Below the pieces are notes generated by a model. It ran no database searches, was not told the origin of the DNA, and saw only the letters and a program-made list of their open reading frames with translations. From assembly GCF_014489635.1 (NCBI RefSeq), contig NZ_CP060828.1, positions 8,916,001 through 8,980,000 of the forward strand: DNA of 64,000 nucleotides, read 5' to 3'. The stretch's first letter is position 1. Every line of letters starts with the position of its first letter. Source of the stretch: Streptomyces roseirectus (GTDB taxonomy: Bacteria > Actinomycetota > Actinomycetes > Streptomycetales > Streptomycetaceae). Below, piece after piece: positions 18,338-26,757 of the stretch. Both the position numbers and the translations under genes were made by a program.

Positions 18338-19100
18338 CACGAAGCCACAGATGGCGGGGCCTGACCCGGCGTACGACGTCTACGGCGGCGCCGCCGAGTT
18401 CTACGACCTGCTCGCCGCCCCCGCCTGGGCGCGCCTCGGACCGCTGCTGGACCGGGCGCTGGCCGGCGTGGACCCGGACGCAGGGCCGCTGCTCGACCTC
18501 GGCGCGGGCACCGGCCTGTCCGTCGCGGCCGCCGTGCGGGCCCTGCCCGACGTGCGGGTCATCGCCGTGGAGCCGTCCGCCGGGATGCGCGTCGCGCTCT
18601 CCACCCGGCTCGCCTGCACCCCCGGCCTCGCCGACCGGGTCACCGTGGTCGCGGGCACCCTGGACGACGCGGAGCTGCCGCCCCGCCTGTGCGCGAGCGT
18701 CGTGCTCGGCGTCGTCGGCCACCTCGACGCCGCCGGGCGCGCCGCGCTGTGGCGGTTGCTCGCCGAACGCCTCGCCCCCGGCGCCCCCGCCGTCGTCGAC
18801 GTCCTGGACCGCACCGCGCCCCCGACCCGGGCCCCGCTGCGGCTCGCGACCCGCCGCGTCGGGACGCTGACGTACGAGTCGTGGAGCGAGGGCGCCGACG
18901 ACGGCTGGACCCTCACCTACCGCGTCCGGCACGGCGACACCCTCCTGCGCGCACACACGGTGCCGCTGCCCTGGTCCGGCATCGGCGTCGACGCGCTCGC
19001 GCGCGAGGCGGCTACAGCCGGCCTCGACTGCACTCAACCGGCCCCCGACTTCGCGGTTCTGCGTTCCCGGGCCCCCCGACAACTTACGGAGTCACCATGA
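18324..19100 (+). CDS. Class I SAM-dependent methyltransferase
   Basis: 258-aa methyltransferase with SAM motif I LLDLGAGTGLS (about residues 55-65), the acidic end of strand 2 in VIAVEPS, and a post-motif CASVVLGVVGHLD. The start overlaps the MFS gene end by 14 nt, with a good AAGGAG upstream, and the stop overlaps the next ABC gene by 4 nt. Location inside the transporter operon of the metallophore island suggests a tailoring role, but the substrate is unknown; a second, unrelated methyltransferase and an in-line NRPS methyltransferase domain are also present. Confidence 0.82.
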   Translation: MPLPDTKPQMAGPDPAYDVYGGAAEFYDLLAAPAWARLGPLLDRALAGVDPDAGPLLDLGAGTGLSVAAAVRALPDVRVIAVEPSAGMRVALSTRLACTPGLADRVTVVAGTLDDAELPPRLCASVVLGVVGHLDAAGRAALWRLLAERLAPGAPAVVDVLDRTAPPTRAPLRLATRRVGTLTYESWSEGADDGWTLTYRVRHGDTLLRAHTVPLPWSGIGVDALAREAATAGLDCTQPAPDFAVLRSRAPRQLTESP

Positions 19101-20911
19101 CCGGCGCGGCTCTCGCGGACACGCGAGAGGACACCCCCGACCACCCCGGCAGCCCCACCCCGGCCGCCGGACCCGAGGCCGCCGGGAAGCCGCCCGGCCT
19201 CGGTGACCTGCTCGCTCCCGTGCGCGGACGGCTCCTCGGCGCGGTCGTCGCCCAGGCCGCCGCCGCGGTCTGCTCGATGGTCCCGTTCATCGCGGTCGCC
19301 GAACTGGCCCGTGCCCTCCTCGCCCCCGGCGGCCCGGACGAGGGCCGCGCCTGGGCGGCGGCCTGGACAGCCGTCGCCGCCCTGGTCGCGCGGCTGGTGC
19401 TCTACACCGTCGCCGGCACCCTCACCCACTACGCGGACGCCGACCTCCAGCTCGGCCTGCGCCGCCGCATCGCCCGCCACCTCGGGCGGCTGCCGCTCGG
19501 CTGGTTCACCGAGAACAGCTCCGGCGAGGTCAAGAAGGCCGCCGGGGACGACATCTCCACGCTGCACCACCTGGTGGCGCACACCGCGCTGGAGGTCACC
19601 GCCGCCGTCGTGGCCCCGCTGACCGCCCTCGGCTACCTCCTCACCGTCGACTGGCGCCTCGCCCTGGTCGCCCTGCTGCCGCTGCTGCTCGGCTTCTGGT
19701 TCTTCAAGCAGGCCATGTCCGGCGGAGAGGAGGTCACGGGCCGGTTCTTCGCCTCGATGGGACGCGTCGACGCGGCCGTCGTCGAGTTCGTGCACGGCAT
19801 CACCGTCGTCAAGGCGTACGGCCGCACCGCCCGCGCCCACCGCGCCTACGACGACGCGGCCGACGACTTCGCCGTCTTCTTCCGCGACTGGATCATGAGC
19901 ACGACGCGGGCGAGCAGCGCCGCCGGTTTCGCCCTGTCGGGCCCGGCCGCGCTGCTCGTCGCGACCGCGGCGGGCACCCTCTTCGTCACCCAGGGCTGGG
20001 CCGACGCCGTCGACATCGTGCCGTTCGTGCTGCTCGGCCCGGCCCTCACCGGCTCGGTGATGGGGCTCGCCCAGTCCGGGCACGCCGTCCAGGGCGGCAT
20101 GGAGAGCGCCCGCCGCCTCCACGCCCTGCTGGCCACCCCGCCCCTGCCCGAGGCACCCGCGCCCCGGCCCCTCGGACAGGCCGGCCTGGTCGAGCTGTCC
20201 GGCGTCCGCTTCGGCTACGACGACACGACCGAGGTCCTGGCCGGCATCGACCTGACCCTGCGGCCCGGCACCGTCACGGCGCTGGTGGGCGCGTCCGGCT
20301 CCGGGAAGTCCACCCTGGCCCGGCTCGTGCCCCGCTTCTGGGACGTCACGGACGGCTCGGTGCGGATCGGCGGCACCGACGTGCGCGAACTCGACCCGGC
20401 CGAGCTGTACCGGCAGGTGTCCTTCGTCTTCCAGGACCCCCACCTGCTGCGCACCACCGTCCGCGACAACATCCGGCTCGCCAGGCCCGACGCCGACGAC
20501 ACGGCGGTCGAGGCCGCCGCGCGCTCCGCGCAGATCCACGAGCGGATCCTGCGGCTGCCGCGCGGCTACGACTCCGTGATCGGCGACGACGCCGTCCTCT
20601 CCGGCGGCGAGTCCCAACGCCTCGCCGTGGCACGGGCGTTGCTCGCCGACGCGCCCGTCCTCGTCCTCGACGAGGCGACGTCCTTCGCCGACCCGGAGTC
20701 CGAGGCGGCCGTCCAGCAGGCGCTGTCGGCCCTGACGGCCGGCCGCACGCTGCTGGTGATCGCCCACCGGCTCGCGACCGTGCAGGGCGCCGACCACATC
20801 GTCGTCCTGGACGAGGGCCGCGCGGCCGAACAGGGCACTCATGACGAGCTGTTGAGGCTCGGTGGCCGCTACGCCCGGATGTGGGCGTTGCAGAAGGGAG
20901 AGGCGCGATGA
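19097..20911 (+). CDS. ABC transporter, fused permease/ATPase (YbtP/YbtQ-like), subunit 1
   Basis: 604-aa half-transporter of the type IV (exporter) fold: about six membrane helices (residues ~45-330) and a C-terminal ATPase with Walker A GASGSGKST, signature LSGGESQRLAVARAL and Walker B VLVLDEATS. Such paired half-transporters next to salicyl-azoline siderophore genes (YbtP/YbtQ in Yersinia) import the metal-loaded siderophore despite an exporter-like fold. It overlaps its partner by 4 nt, implying equimolar synthesis of a heterodimer. Direction of transport here is inferred from that precedent. Confidence 0.9.
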   Translation: MTGAALADTREDTPDHPGSPTPAAGPEAAGKPPGLGDLLAPVRGRLLGAVVAQAAAAVCSMVPFIAVAELARALLAPGGPDEGRAWAAAWTAVAALVARLVLYTVAGTLTHYADADLQLGLRRRIARHLGRLPLGWFTENSSGEVKKAAGDDISTLHHLVAHTALEVTAAVVAPLTALGYLLTVDWRLALVALLPLLLGFWFFKQAMSGGEEVTGRFFASMGRVDAAVVEFVHGITVVKAYGRTARAHRAYDDAADDFAVFFRDWIMSTTRASSAAGFALSGPAALLVATAAGTLFVTQGWADAVDIVPFVLLGPALTGSVMGLAQSGHAVQGGMESARRLHALLATPPLPEAPAPRPLGQAGLVELSGVRFGYDDTTEVLAGIDLTLRPGTVTALVGASGSGKSTLARLVPRFWDVTDGSVRIGGTDVRELDPAELYRQVSFVFQDPHLLRTTVRDNIRLARPDADDTAVEAAARSAQIHERILRLPRGYDSVIGDDAVLSGGESQRLAVARALLADAPVLVLDEATSFADPESEAAVQQALSALTAGRTLLVIAHRLATVQGADHIVVLDEGRAAEQGTHDELLRLGGRYARMWALQKGEAR

Positions 20912-22665
20912 CCGCGCTGCTGATCCGCGTACTGGGCCGGGAGCAGGCGGAGGGGCTGCGCCGCGTCGCCGCCTGGGCGGTGCTCGCCGCCGTCCTCCAG
21001 GGCGTGGCCTACGCCCTGCTCGTCCCGCTCCTCACCCGCCTCCTCGGCGACACCCCGGCCGACGCCTGGCCCTGGGTCGCCGCCCTCGTCGTGGCCACCG
21101 CCGGCTACGGGGCCACCGCGTTCACCGCGACCGTGCGCGGCAACCGCTTCAGCGCCGACCTCGGACGCACCCTCCACCACCGCGTCGGCGACCAGGTCGC
21201 CGGGCTGCCGCTCGGCTGGTTCCACGGCGAACGCACCGGTGAGCTGGGCCAGTTGGCGAGCCAGGGTGTGGTGCAGGTGATGAACGCGGCGGCGAACCTG
21301 CTGCGTCCGCTGTGCAACGCCTTCGTCACCCCGGCCGTCGTCGTCCTCGCCACCTTCGCCTTCGACTGGCGGCTCGCGCTGGTCATGCTCGTGGCCGCGC
21401 CGGTCGTCGCCCTCGCGTATCGCTGGTCGGGGCGGCTGATGGGGCAGGTGGACCGGCAGGCGCACGCCGCGTCCGCCGAGACCGCCGGCCGGCTCGTGGA
21501 GTTCGCCCGCCACCAGCCCGCCCTGCGCGCCTTCGGCCGCACCGCCGAGGACCACGAACTCCTCGACGCCGCCCTGCGCGAGCAGCGCGCGCAGGCCCGC
21601 GCCGCCGTCCGGATCGGGGTCCCCGGCATCGCGGGGTTCGCGCTCGCCGTCCAGCTCTGTTTCACCGCCGTGCTGCTGCTCGGTACGGTCCTCGCGGTCG
21701 ACGGGTCGGTGCCGGCGGGCGAGCTGATCGCCGTGCTCGTTCTCGCCGTGCGCTTCGTCGAACCCCTGGGTGCGGCGGCCGAGTTGGGGGGCTCGCTGCG
21801 GATGGCGCGCGGCACGCTGGAGCGGCTGGAGCAGGTCTTCGCCGCGGAGGCGCTGCCGCAGCCGGCCACGCCGGCGCCGCTCCCTCCGGGGGGCGACGGG
21901 CACGGCATCGAACTCGACGCGGTCCGCTTCGGATACGGCGAGGGCGACGGCGAGGGGGCCCTCGTCCTCGACGGGCTCGACCTGCGGGTCCCCGCCGGGC
22001 GGACCGTCGCGCTGGTCGGCCCCTCCGGCTCCGGCAAGACCACGGTGACGCGGCTGATCGCCCGCTTCTGGGACGTCACCGGGGGAGCGGTGCGGGTCGG
22101 CGGCACCGACGTGCGCGACCTGACCACCGACCAGCTGATGTCCAAGCTCGCCGTCGTCTTCCAGGACGTGTACCTCTTCGCGGGCTCCATCGACGACAAC
22201 ATCCGCGCCGGCCGCGAGGACGCCACCGACGACGAGGTACGGGCCGCAGGCCGGCTCGCCCGCGTCGACGAGATCGCCGAACGCCTGCCCGACGGCTGGG
22301 CCTCCCCCGTCGGCGAGGGCGGCGCCGCCCTGTCCGGCGGCGAACGCCAACGCATCTCCCTCGCCCGCGCCCTCCTCAAGCAGGCCCCCATCGTCCTGCT
22401 CGACGAGGCGACCTCGGCACTGGACGCCGAGAACGATGCAGCCGTCCAACAGGCCCTGTCCGCCCTCACCGCCGACCGCACGGTCCTGGTCGTCGCCCAC
22501 CGCCTCGACACCATCCGCGACGCCGACCTCATCGCCTTCCTGGAGGCCGGCCGGATCGTCGAACAGGGCACCCACGAGGAACTGCTCGAACTCGACGGAC
22601 GGTACGCACGGTTCTGGGCGGAGCGGGAGCGGGCTCGGGGGTGGAGGCTGGCGGCGAGTTCCTGA
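20908..22665 (+). CDS. ABC transporter, fused permease/ATPase (YbtP/YbtQ-like), subunit 2
   Basis: 585-aa half-transporter, partner of the preceding gene. Membrane domain about residues 15-300; ATPase with Walker A GPSGSGKTT, signature LSGGERQRISLARAL and Walker B IVLLDEATSALD followed by the AHRLDTI switch His. Both ATP sites of the heterodimer therefore look catalytically competent. It is the last gene of the forward operon and ends 10 nt before a perfect 20-bp hairpin. Confidence 0.9.
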   Translation: MTALLIRVLGREQAEGLRRVAAWAVLAAVLQGVAYALLVPLLTRLLGDTPADAWPWVAALVVATAGYGATAFTATVRGNRFSADLGRTLHHRVGDQVAGLPLGWFHGERTGELGQLASQGVVQVMNAAANLLRPLCNAFVTPAVVVLATFAFDWRLALVMLVAAPVVALAYRWSGRLMGQVDRQAHAASAETAGRLVEFARHQPALRAFGRTAEDHELLDAALREQRAQARAAVRIGVPGIAGFALAVQLCFTAVLLLGTVLAVDGSVPAGELIAVLVLAVRFVEPLGAAAELGGSLRMARGTLERLEQVFAAEALPQPATPAPLPPGGDGHGIELDAVRFGYGEGDGEGALVLDGLDLRVPAGRTVALVGPSGSGKTTVTRLIARFWDVTGGAVRVGGTDVRDLTTDQLMSKLAVVFQDVYLFAGSIDDNIRAGREDATDDEVRAAGRLARVDEIAERLPDGWASPVGEGGAALSGGERQRISLARALLKQAPIVLLDEATSALDAENDAAVQQALSALTADRTVLVVAHRLDTIRDADLIAFLEAGRIVEQGTHEELLELDGRYARFWAERERARGWRLAASS

Positions 22666-22675
22666 GACGGGAAGA

Positions 22676-22720
22676 CGGGAGAGGGGCGGCACGGTTCAGT
22701 ACCGTGCCGCCCCTCTCCCG
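22676..22720. terminator. Perfect 20-bp bidirectional terminator hairpin
   Basis: Two 20-nt arms (22676-22695 and 22701-22720) are exactly complementary around a 5-nt loop. It sits between the converging ends of the transporter operon (stop 22665) and the biosynthetic operon (stop 22729) and should terminate both. Confidence 0.85.
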
Positions 22721-22728
22721 CAGGCGTT

Positions 22729-23757
22729 TCACTCGGCCGGTGCGCAGCTCACCAGGTGGATGCCTGTCCCGGTGACCCGGCGGCCGGTCACGCGCAGGCC
22801 GGCCTGTGCGATGACCTCGTCCAGTTGCCCAGGCGTGCGTTCGCGGCCGCCGAACAGGACCAGGAGCCGCAGGTCCATCGCGGCGGCCACGTCGGCGCGG
22901 CGGCCCTCGGTGACGAGGTTCTCGACGATCAGGATCCGGCCGGCGCCCGCGCGGGCGGCTTCCGCGCAGCGGCTCAGGATGCGGACGGCCTCGTCGTCGC
23001 TCCAGTCGTGCAGGACCCAGGTGAGGAGGTACAGGTCGGCTCCGGCGGGCAGGGGGTCGAAGAAGCTGCCGGGGTGGACGGAGGCGCGGTCCGCGAGACC
23101 GGCGGAGGCCAGGGACCGGCGTCCCTGTTCGGCCGCCTCCGGCAGGTCGAGGAGCGTGCCGCGCAGTCCGGGGCGGGCGGTGAGCAGCCGGGCCAGCAGG
23201 GATGCCGAGCCGCCGCCGACGTCGATGACGTGGCCGGTCTCGGGCCACGGGTGGGCGGCGATCACCTCGGGTGCGGCGAACGTGGTGTGCGCGGCCATCA
23301 AGTCGGCGTAGGAACGGGCGAGCCCGGGGTCGTCCAGGGTGTCCTGCCACAGCGAGCGGCCGTGCATGACGGGGTAGGCGGGCTCGCCGGTGCGCACGGT
23401 GTGCAGGAGGCCGCCGAACGCCTGGTCCATGCGCCCGCCCATGCCGTCCAGGTCGAACCAGGCGCGCAGCCCGAACGGTCCGCTGTCCCTGAGGAGTTCG
23501 GCCGCCGGGGTCAGCGCGTACGTGTCCGGCGCCGGCTCGGCGAAGACGCCGCGGCCGGTCAGCACCCGCAGCAGGCGGCGCAGCGCGTCGGCGTCGGCGC
23601 CCGCGGCCCGCGCGAGGCCGGGCAGCCGGGTGTGACCGGCGGCGATGCGGTCGGCCAGGCGCAGGGTGGCCGCCACCCTGATCGCCCAGGGCGTGACGAG
23701 GTCGGCCAGGGCGGTCAGGTCGACGCGCGCCGGGGCGGCTTGCGGAAGGGTGGTCAT
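22729..23757 (-). CDS. O-methyltransferase (Methyltransf_2 / acetylserotonin type)
   Basis: 342-aa SAM-dependent methyltransferase with an N-terminal winged-helix dimerisation region and C-terminal catalytic domain. Motifs are HVIDVGGGSASLLARLL (SAM loop), TLLDLPEAAEQ, and the catalytic-region sequence LLTWVLHDWSDDEAVRIL, in which the His of LHDW is the usual general base. The family methylates phenolic or hydroxyl oxygens on small aromatics and polyketide/NRPS products. As the last gene of the NRPS operon it is a candidate for O-methylating the salicyl or another hydroxyl group, which would alter metal preference. It starts 44 nt after the thioesterase stop. Confidence 0.87.
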   Translation of the reverse strand: MTTLPQAAPARVDLTALADLVTPWAIRVAATLRLADRIAAGHTRLPGLARAAGADADALRRLLRVLTGRGVFAEPAPDTYALTPAAELLRDSGPFGLRAWFDLDGMGGRMDQAFGGLLHTVRTGEPAYPVMHGRSLWQDTLDDPGLARSYADLMAAHTTFAAPEVIAAHPWPETGHVIDVGGGSASLLARLLTARPGLRGTLLDLPEAAEQGRRSLASAGLADRASVHPGSFFDPLPAGADLYLLTWVLHDWSDDEAVRILSRCAEAARAGAGRILIVENLVTEGRRADVAAAMDLRLLVLFGGRERTPGQLDEVIAQAGLRVTGRRVTGTGIHLVSCAPAE

Positions 23758-23801
23758 GTCACTCCAGTTCCAGCTTCGACAGCGGATTCAGATCAGAGGG
23801 G

Positions 23802-24575
23802 TCAGGGGAGTACCGGGTGGGCCACGGGCGGCGCCACATCGCACGCCGCGAGGACGGCGGTGACGACCTGCCGGGCCTGCGGGACGAGGTAGAAGTGGCC
23901 GCCGGGCAGCACCCGGCCGGTGAACGCGCCCGACGTGGCGGTGCGCCAGGCGGCGAGGTCCGCCTCCGTGGCCTTGCCGTCGCGGTCGCCGGTGAAGGCG
24001 CCGAGCGGACAGCGCAGCCGGGCCCCGGTGTCCGGGCGGTAGGTCTCGATCAGGCGGTAGTCGGCCCGCACGGACGGCAGGAGGACGGCCCTGATCTCCG
24101 GCTCGTCGAGCAGGTCGGCGTGCGTGCCGCCGAGGTGGCGCAGTTCGGCGGCGAGGCCGTCGTCGTCGCGCAGGTGCACGTCCTCCGAGCGCTGCCGGCC
24201 CGGACCGGGCCGTCCGGAGACGAAGACGTGCCGGGGGCCGGGCCCGGACGCCTCAAGGCGCAGCGCGGTCTCCCACGCGACGGCGGCGCCCATGCTGTGC
24301 CCGAACAGGACGAGGTCCCGGTCCGGCCGGTCGGCCCGCAGCACGGCGGCGACGGCGCCCGCCAGTTCGTCCATGGTCTCGGCCGGGGGCTCCCCGAGCC
24401 GGTCCTGACGGCCGGGGTACTGCACGGCGACGAGTTCCACGCCGGGCGGCAGCAGCCGGGCCCACGGGGTGTAGAACGCGGCGGCGCCGCCCGCGTGCGG
24501 GAAGCACACGAGGGAGACGCGGGCCGCCGGGCGGGGCAGCGGGCGGCGCAGCCAGCGGGCGGTGGTGACGGTCAC
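23802..24575 (-). CDS. Type II (editing) thioesterase
   Basis: 257-aa alpha/beta-hydrolase of the free-standing thioesterase family that clears misprimed carrier proteins in NRPS systems. The signature CFPHAGGAAAFY, the nucleophile elbow GHSMGA (Ser94), the Asp region TGDRDGKA and the His region LPGGHFYL are all present in family order. The ATG overlaps the P450 stop by 4 nt. It is typical of yersiniabactin/coelibactin-type clusters. Confidence 0.93.
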   Translation of the reverse strand: MTVTTARWLRRPLPRPAARVSLVCFPHAGGAAAFYTPWARLLPPGVELVAVQYPGRQDRLGEPPAETMDELAGAVAAVLRADRPDRDLVLFGHSMGAAVAWETALRLEASGPGPRHVFVSGRPGPGRQRSEDVHLRDDDGLAAELRHLGGTHADLLDEPEIRAVLLPSVRADYRLIETYRPDTGARLRCPLGAFTGDRDGKATEADLAAWRTATSGAFTGRVLPGGHFYLVPQARQVVTAVLAACDVAPPVAHPVLP

Positions 24576-25672
24576 GGAAGCTCCACGTGGACGGGAAGTG
24601 CGGCGGGCCCGCGGCTCATGAAGTCGCCGGCGCGGCGGAAACGGAAGCCCGGGGCGAGCCGCAGCCCCGGCTGACGCTCGATCAACACCTCGGCGGCGAC
24701 CCGGAGTTGGAGCCGGGTGAGGGCGGCGCCGAGGCAGGCGTGCGGGCCCTTGCCGAAGGCGAGATGGGCGCGCGGCCCGGGACGGCCGGGCCGGAACGCG
24801 TCGGCGTCCTCACCCCACCGCTCCGGGTCGCGGTTGGCGGAGGCGACGACGGCGATCAACCGCTGCCCGGCCCGCACCGGCGTGCCCGCGAGGACGCCGT
24901 CGCGGGTCGCGGTGCGCATCTGCCACAGCGCGGGCGGGTCGAGGCGCAGCGACTCCTCGACCGCGTCCGGCAGCCCTTCGGCCCGCCAGTGGTCCTCGCC
25001 CAGGAGCCGCAGCACCAGATTGCCCAGCGCCAGACGGAGGTTGGGCACCCCGGCGACGATCAGGAAGTGCAGGAAGGTGACGGCCTCCTCCCGGTCCACC
25101 TGCCCCAGCACGCCCGCCAGGGCGGGCCCGTCGACGGCCCGGCGCGCCCACCGCTCGAACGCCGGCCACTCGGGGTGCGCCCGCTGCCCCAGCAGATCGG
25201 TGAAGGCGCCTGCCCAGCGGTCGTAGTCCGCCGCGTCCGCGTCCCGAACCCCGCAGAAGGCGGCCAGCACGGCACGGGGGAGTGGCGCGGTGAACGCGGT
25301 GACGAGGTCCGCGCCCGGCTCCAACCGGTCGGCCAGCACAGCGGCTTGCTCCCGGACCACGGGCTCCAGCGCCTCCACCACCCGGCGCCCGAAGGCGGGG
25401 GAGAGGAGGCGCCGCAGGCGGGTGTGGTCGGGCGGATCGAGCTGGGACAGCGCCAGGTGCCGCTCCTCGGCGACGGAGGTGTTGTTGCGCCGGCTCGACC
25501 ACATCTCGGGGTCGGCCAGCACCGCCCGGACGTCCGCGTCCCGGACGACCACGTGCCAGCCGGGCAGCGGAGTCGACACCGGCAGCTCACGGCGCAGCGC
25601 GGCCAGGCGCGGATACGGGTCGTCGGTGTGGCTCAGGTCGAGGGGGTTGAAGAGGGGAACGGTACTGGTCAC
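24572..25672 (-). CDS. Cytochrome P450 lacking the acid-alcohol pair
   Basis: 366-aa cytosolic P450, shorter than the usual ~400 residues. The haem loop FGKGPHACLG (Cys313) and the ExxR pair (E240/R243) are intact. The I-helix reads IVAGVPNLR (A207-G208-V209-P210-N211), where most P450s have AG-x-(D/E)-(S/T); the residues that normally deliver protons to oxygen are replaced by Pro-Asn. The GTG start overlaps the reductase stop by 4 nt; the long in-frame upstream extension is a shadow of the reductase gene. It may carry out a non-standard oxidation of the assembled or carrier-bound chain. No dedicated ferredoxin gene is visible nearby. Confidence 0.92.
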   Translation of the reverse strand: MTSTVPLFNPLDLSHTDDPYPRLAALRRELPVSTPLPGWHVVVRDADVRAVLADPEMWSSRRNNTSVAEERHLALSQLDPPDHTRLRRLLSPAFGRRVVEALEPVVREQAAVLADRLEPGADLVTAFTAPLPRAVLAAFCGVRDADAADYDRWAGAFTDLLGQRAHPEWPAFERWARRAVDGPALAGVLGQVDREEAVTFLHFLIVAGVPNLRLALGNLVLRLLGEDHWRAEGLPDAVEESLRLDPPALWQMRTATRDGVLAGTPVRAGQRLIAVVASANRDPERWGEDADAFRPGRPGPRAHLAFGKGPHACLGAALTRLQLRVAAEVLIERQPGLRLAPGFRFRRAGDFMSRGPAALPVHVELP

Positions 25673-26757
25673 AGCCCCTCCCGGCGCACGGCCGCGACCA
25701 GGTCGGGCGCGGTGACGGGCTCGGGCGCGGGCCGCCGCACCAGCTCCGGGTAGCCGAGGCGCGCGGTGAGGTCCTGCCAGATCTGGCTGAGGGTGAGGTG
25801 GTACTGGCCCGCGCGCATCGGGTCCTCGCCCGACGCGGCGGCGTCCACCATGGCCCGCAGGGCGCGCCGTACGCCGTCCGGCCACACCTCGGCGTACACC
25901 TCGCGGTGCGTGGGCGCCTCGGCGGGGCCGACGGGCTGCACGCTGGGCAGGTGCACCAGGCGGTGGGCCTCGGTGTCGAAGTCCAGCTCGCCGTCGTCCC
26001 CGCGCGGGGCGGGCAGTGCCGGGCTCCACAGGACCGGGCCGTGCGTACTGGCCAGGGACAGCGTGCCGCCGGTGAAGCCGAGGGTGGCGCGGTGCAGGAG
26101 GTGGGTGTGGTTGTCGGGGTCCTCCGGGTCGAGCTGGTTGAGCACGCGCAGCGTGACGGGGACACCGGCGAGGCTGCCCTCCAGGGTGCGGAAGGGGCCG
26201 CCGCCGGAGGGGGTGGGGTCGGTCAGCCGCCAGGGGCGCAGTCCGCCGAGCGCCTGGCCGAGGATGTCGATCAGGTCGTAGGAGACGTGGATGGCGCAGG
26301 ACGCCTCCGCGTACAACAGCTCCTGCCGCTCGGCGAGATGGCGGGCGGCGGCGAGGAAACGGCGTACGGGGGCGAGGTGCGGATAGAAGGTGTTGAGCCG
26401 GTACTGGACGCCGTGCCGGCGGGCGGTGCGCAGGCACGCGGCCAGCTCCACCTGGTGGATCGGGTGCTCGTGCAGCACGTGCACACCCCGCTCCATGAGG
26501 TGCCGGGCCAGGGCGGAGCCCTCACCGCCGCCGACCCCGTTGGGCACCACCACGCAGGCCAGGTCGGCGAGTTCGGGCACCTGGTCGGGGTCGGTGAGCA
26601 GGGGGACGCCGTAGCGCTCGGCGCACGCCTTGGAGCGGGCGCTGCCACGGCCCAGGACGCCGGTGAGGCGGAGCGGGAAGTCCGACTCCCCGGGATTCTG
26701 GAAGGCGCTGAGGTAGACGCGGCCGAAACCGGTGCCGCAGACGACGACTCGGGTCAC
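25669..26757 (-). CDS. Thiazolinyl imide reductase (Irp3/PchG-like)
   Basis: 362-aa NADPH-dependent reductase of the Gfo/Idh/MocA-like siderophore reductase family, which reduces one carrier-bound thiazoline to a thiazolidine in yersiniabactin and pyochelin biosynthesis. The N-terminal VVVCGTGFGRVYLSAF is the dinucleotide-binding loop, and HEHPIH (residues 96-101) is the conserved active-site segment of the family. The C-terminal half is full length. It overlaps both neighbours by 4 nt, implying coordinated synthesis with the NRPSs. It predicts one reduced ring in the product. Confidence 0.92.
   Translation of the reverse strand: MTRVVVCGTGFGRVYLSAFQNPGESDFPLRLTGVLGRGSARSKACAERYGVPLLTDPDQVPELADLACVVVPNGVGGGEGSALARHLMERGVHVLHEHPIHQVELAACLRTARRHGVQYRLNTFYPHLAPVRRFLAAARHLAERQELLYAEASCAIHVSYDLIDILGQALGGLRPWRLTDPTPSGGGPFRTLEGSLAGVPVTLRVLNQLDPEDPDNHTHLLHRATLGFTGGTLSLASTHGPVLWSPALPAPRGDDGELDFDTEAHRLVHLPSVQPVGPAEAPTHREVYAEVWPDGVRRALRAMVDAAASGEDPMRAGQYHLTLSQIWQDLTARLGYPELVRRPAPEPVTAPDLVAAVRREGL

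Noticed and set aside
24572..26437. 621-codon frame giving the P450 a 255-residue N-terminal extension
   Set aside because: The extension is a Pro/Arg-rich shadow of the imide reductase gene; the P450 starts at the GTG at 25672.
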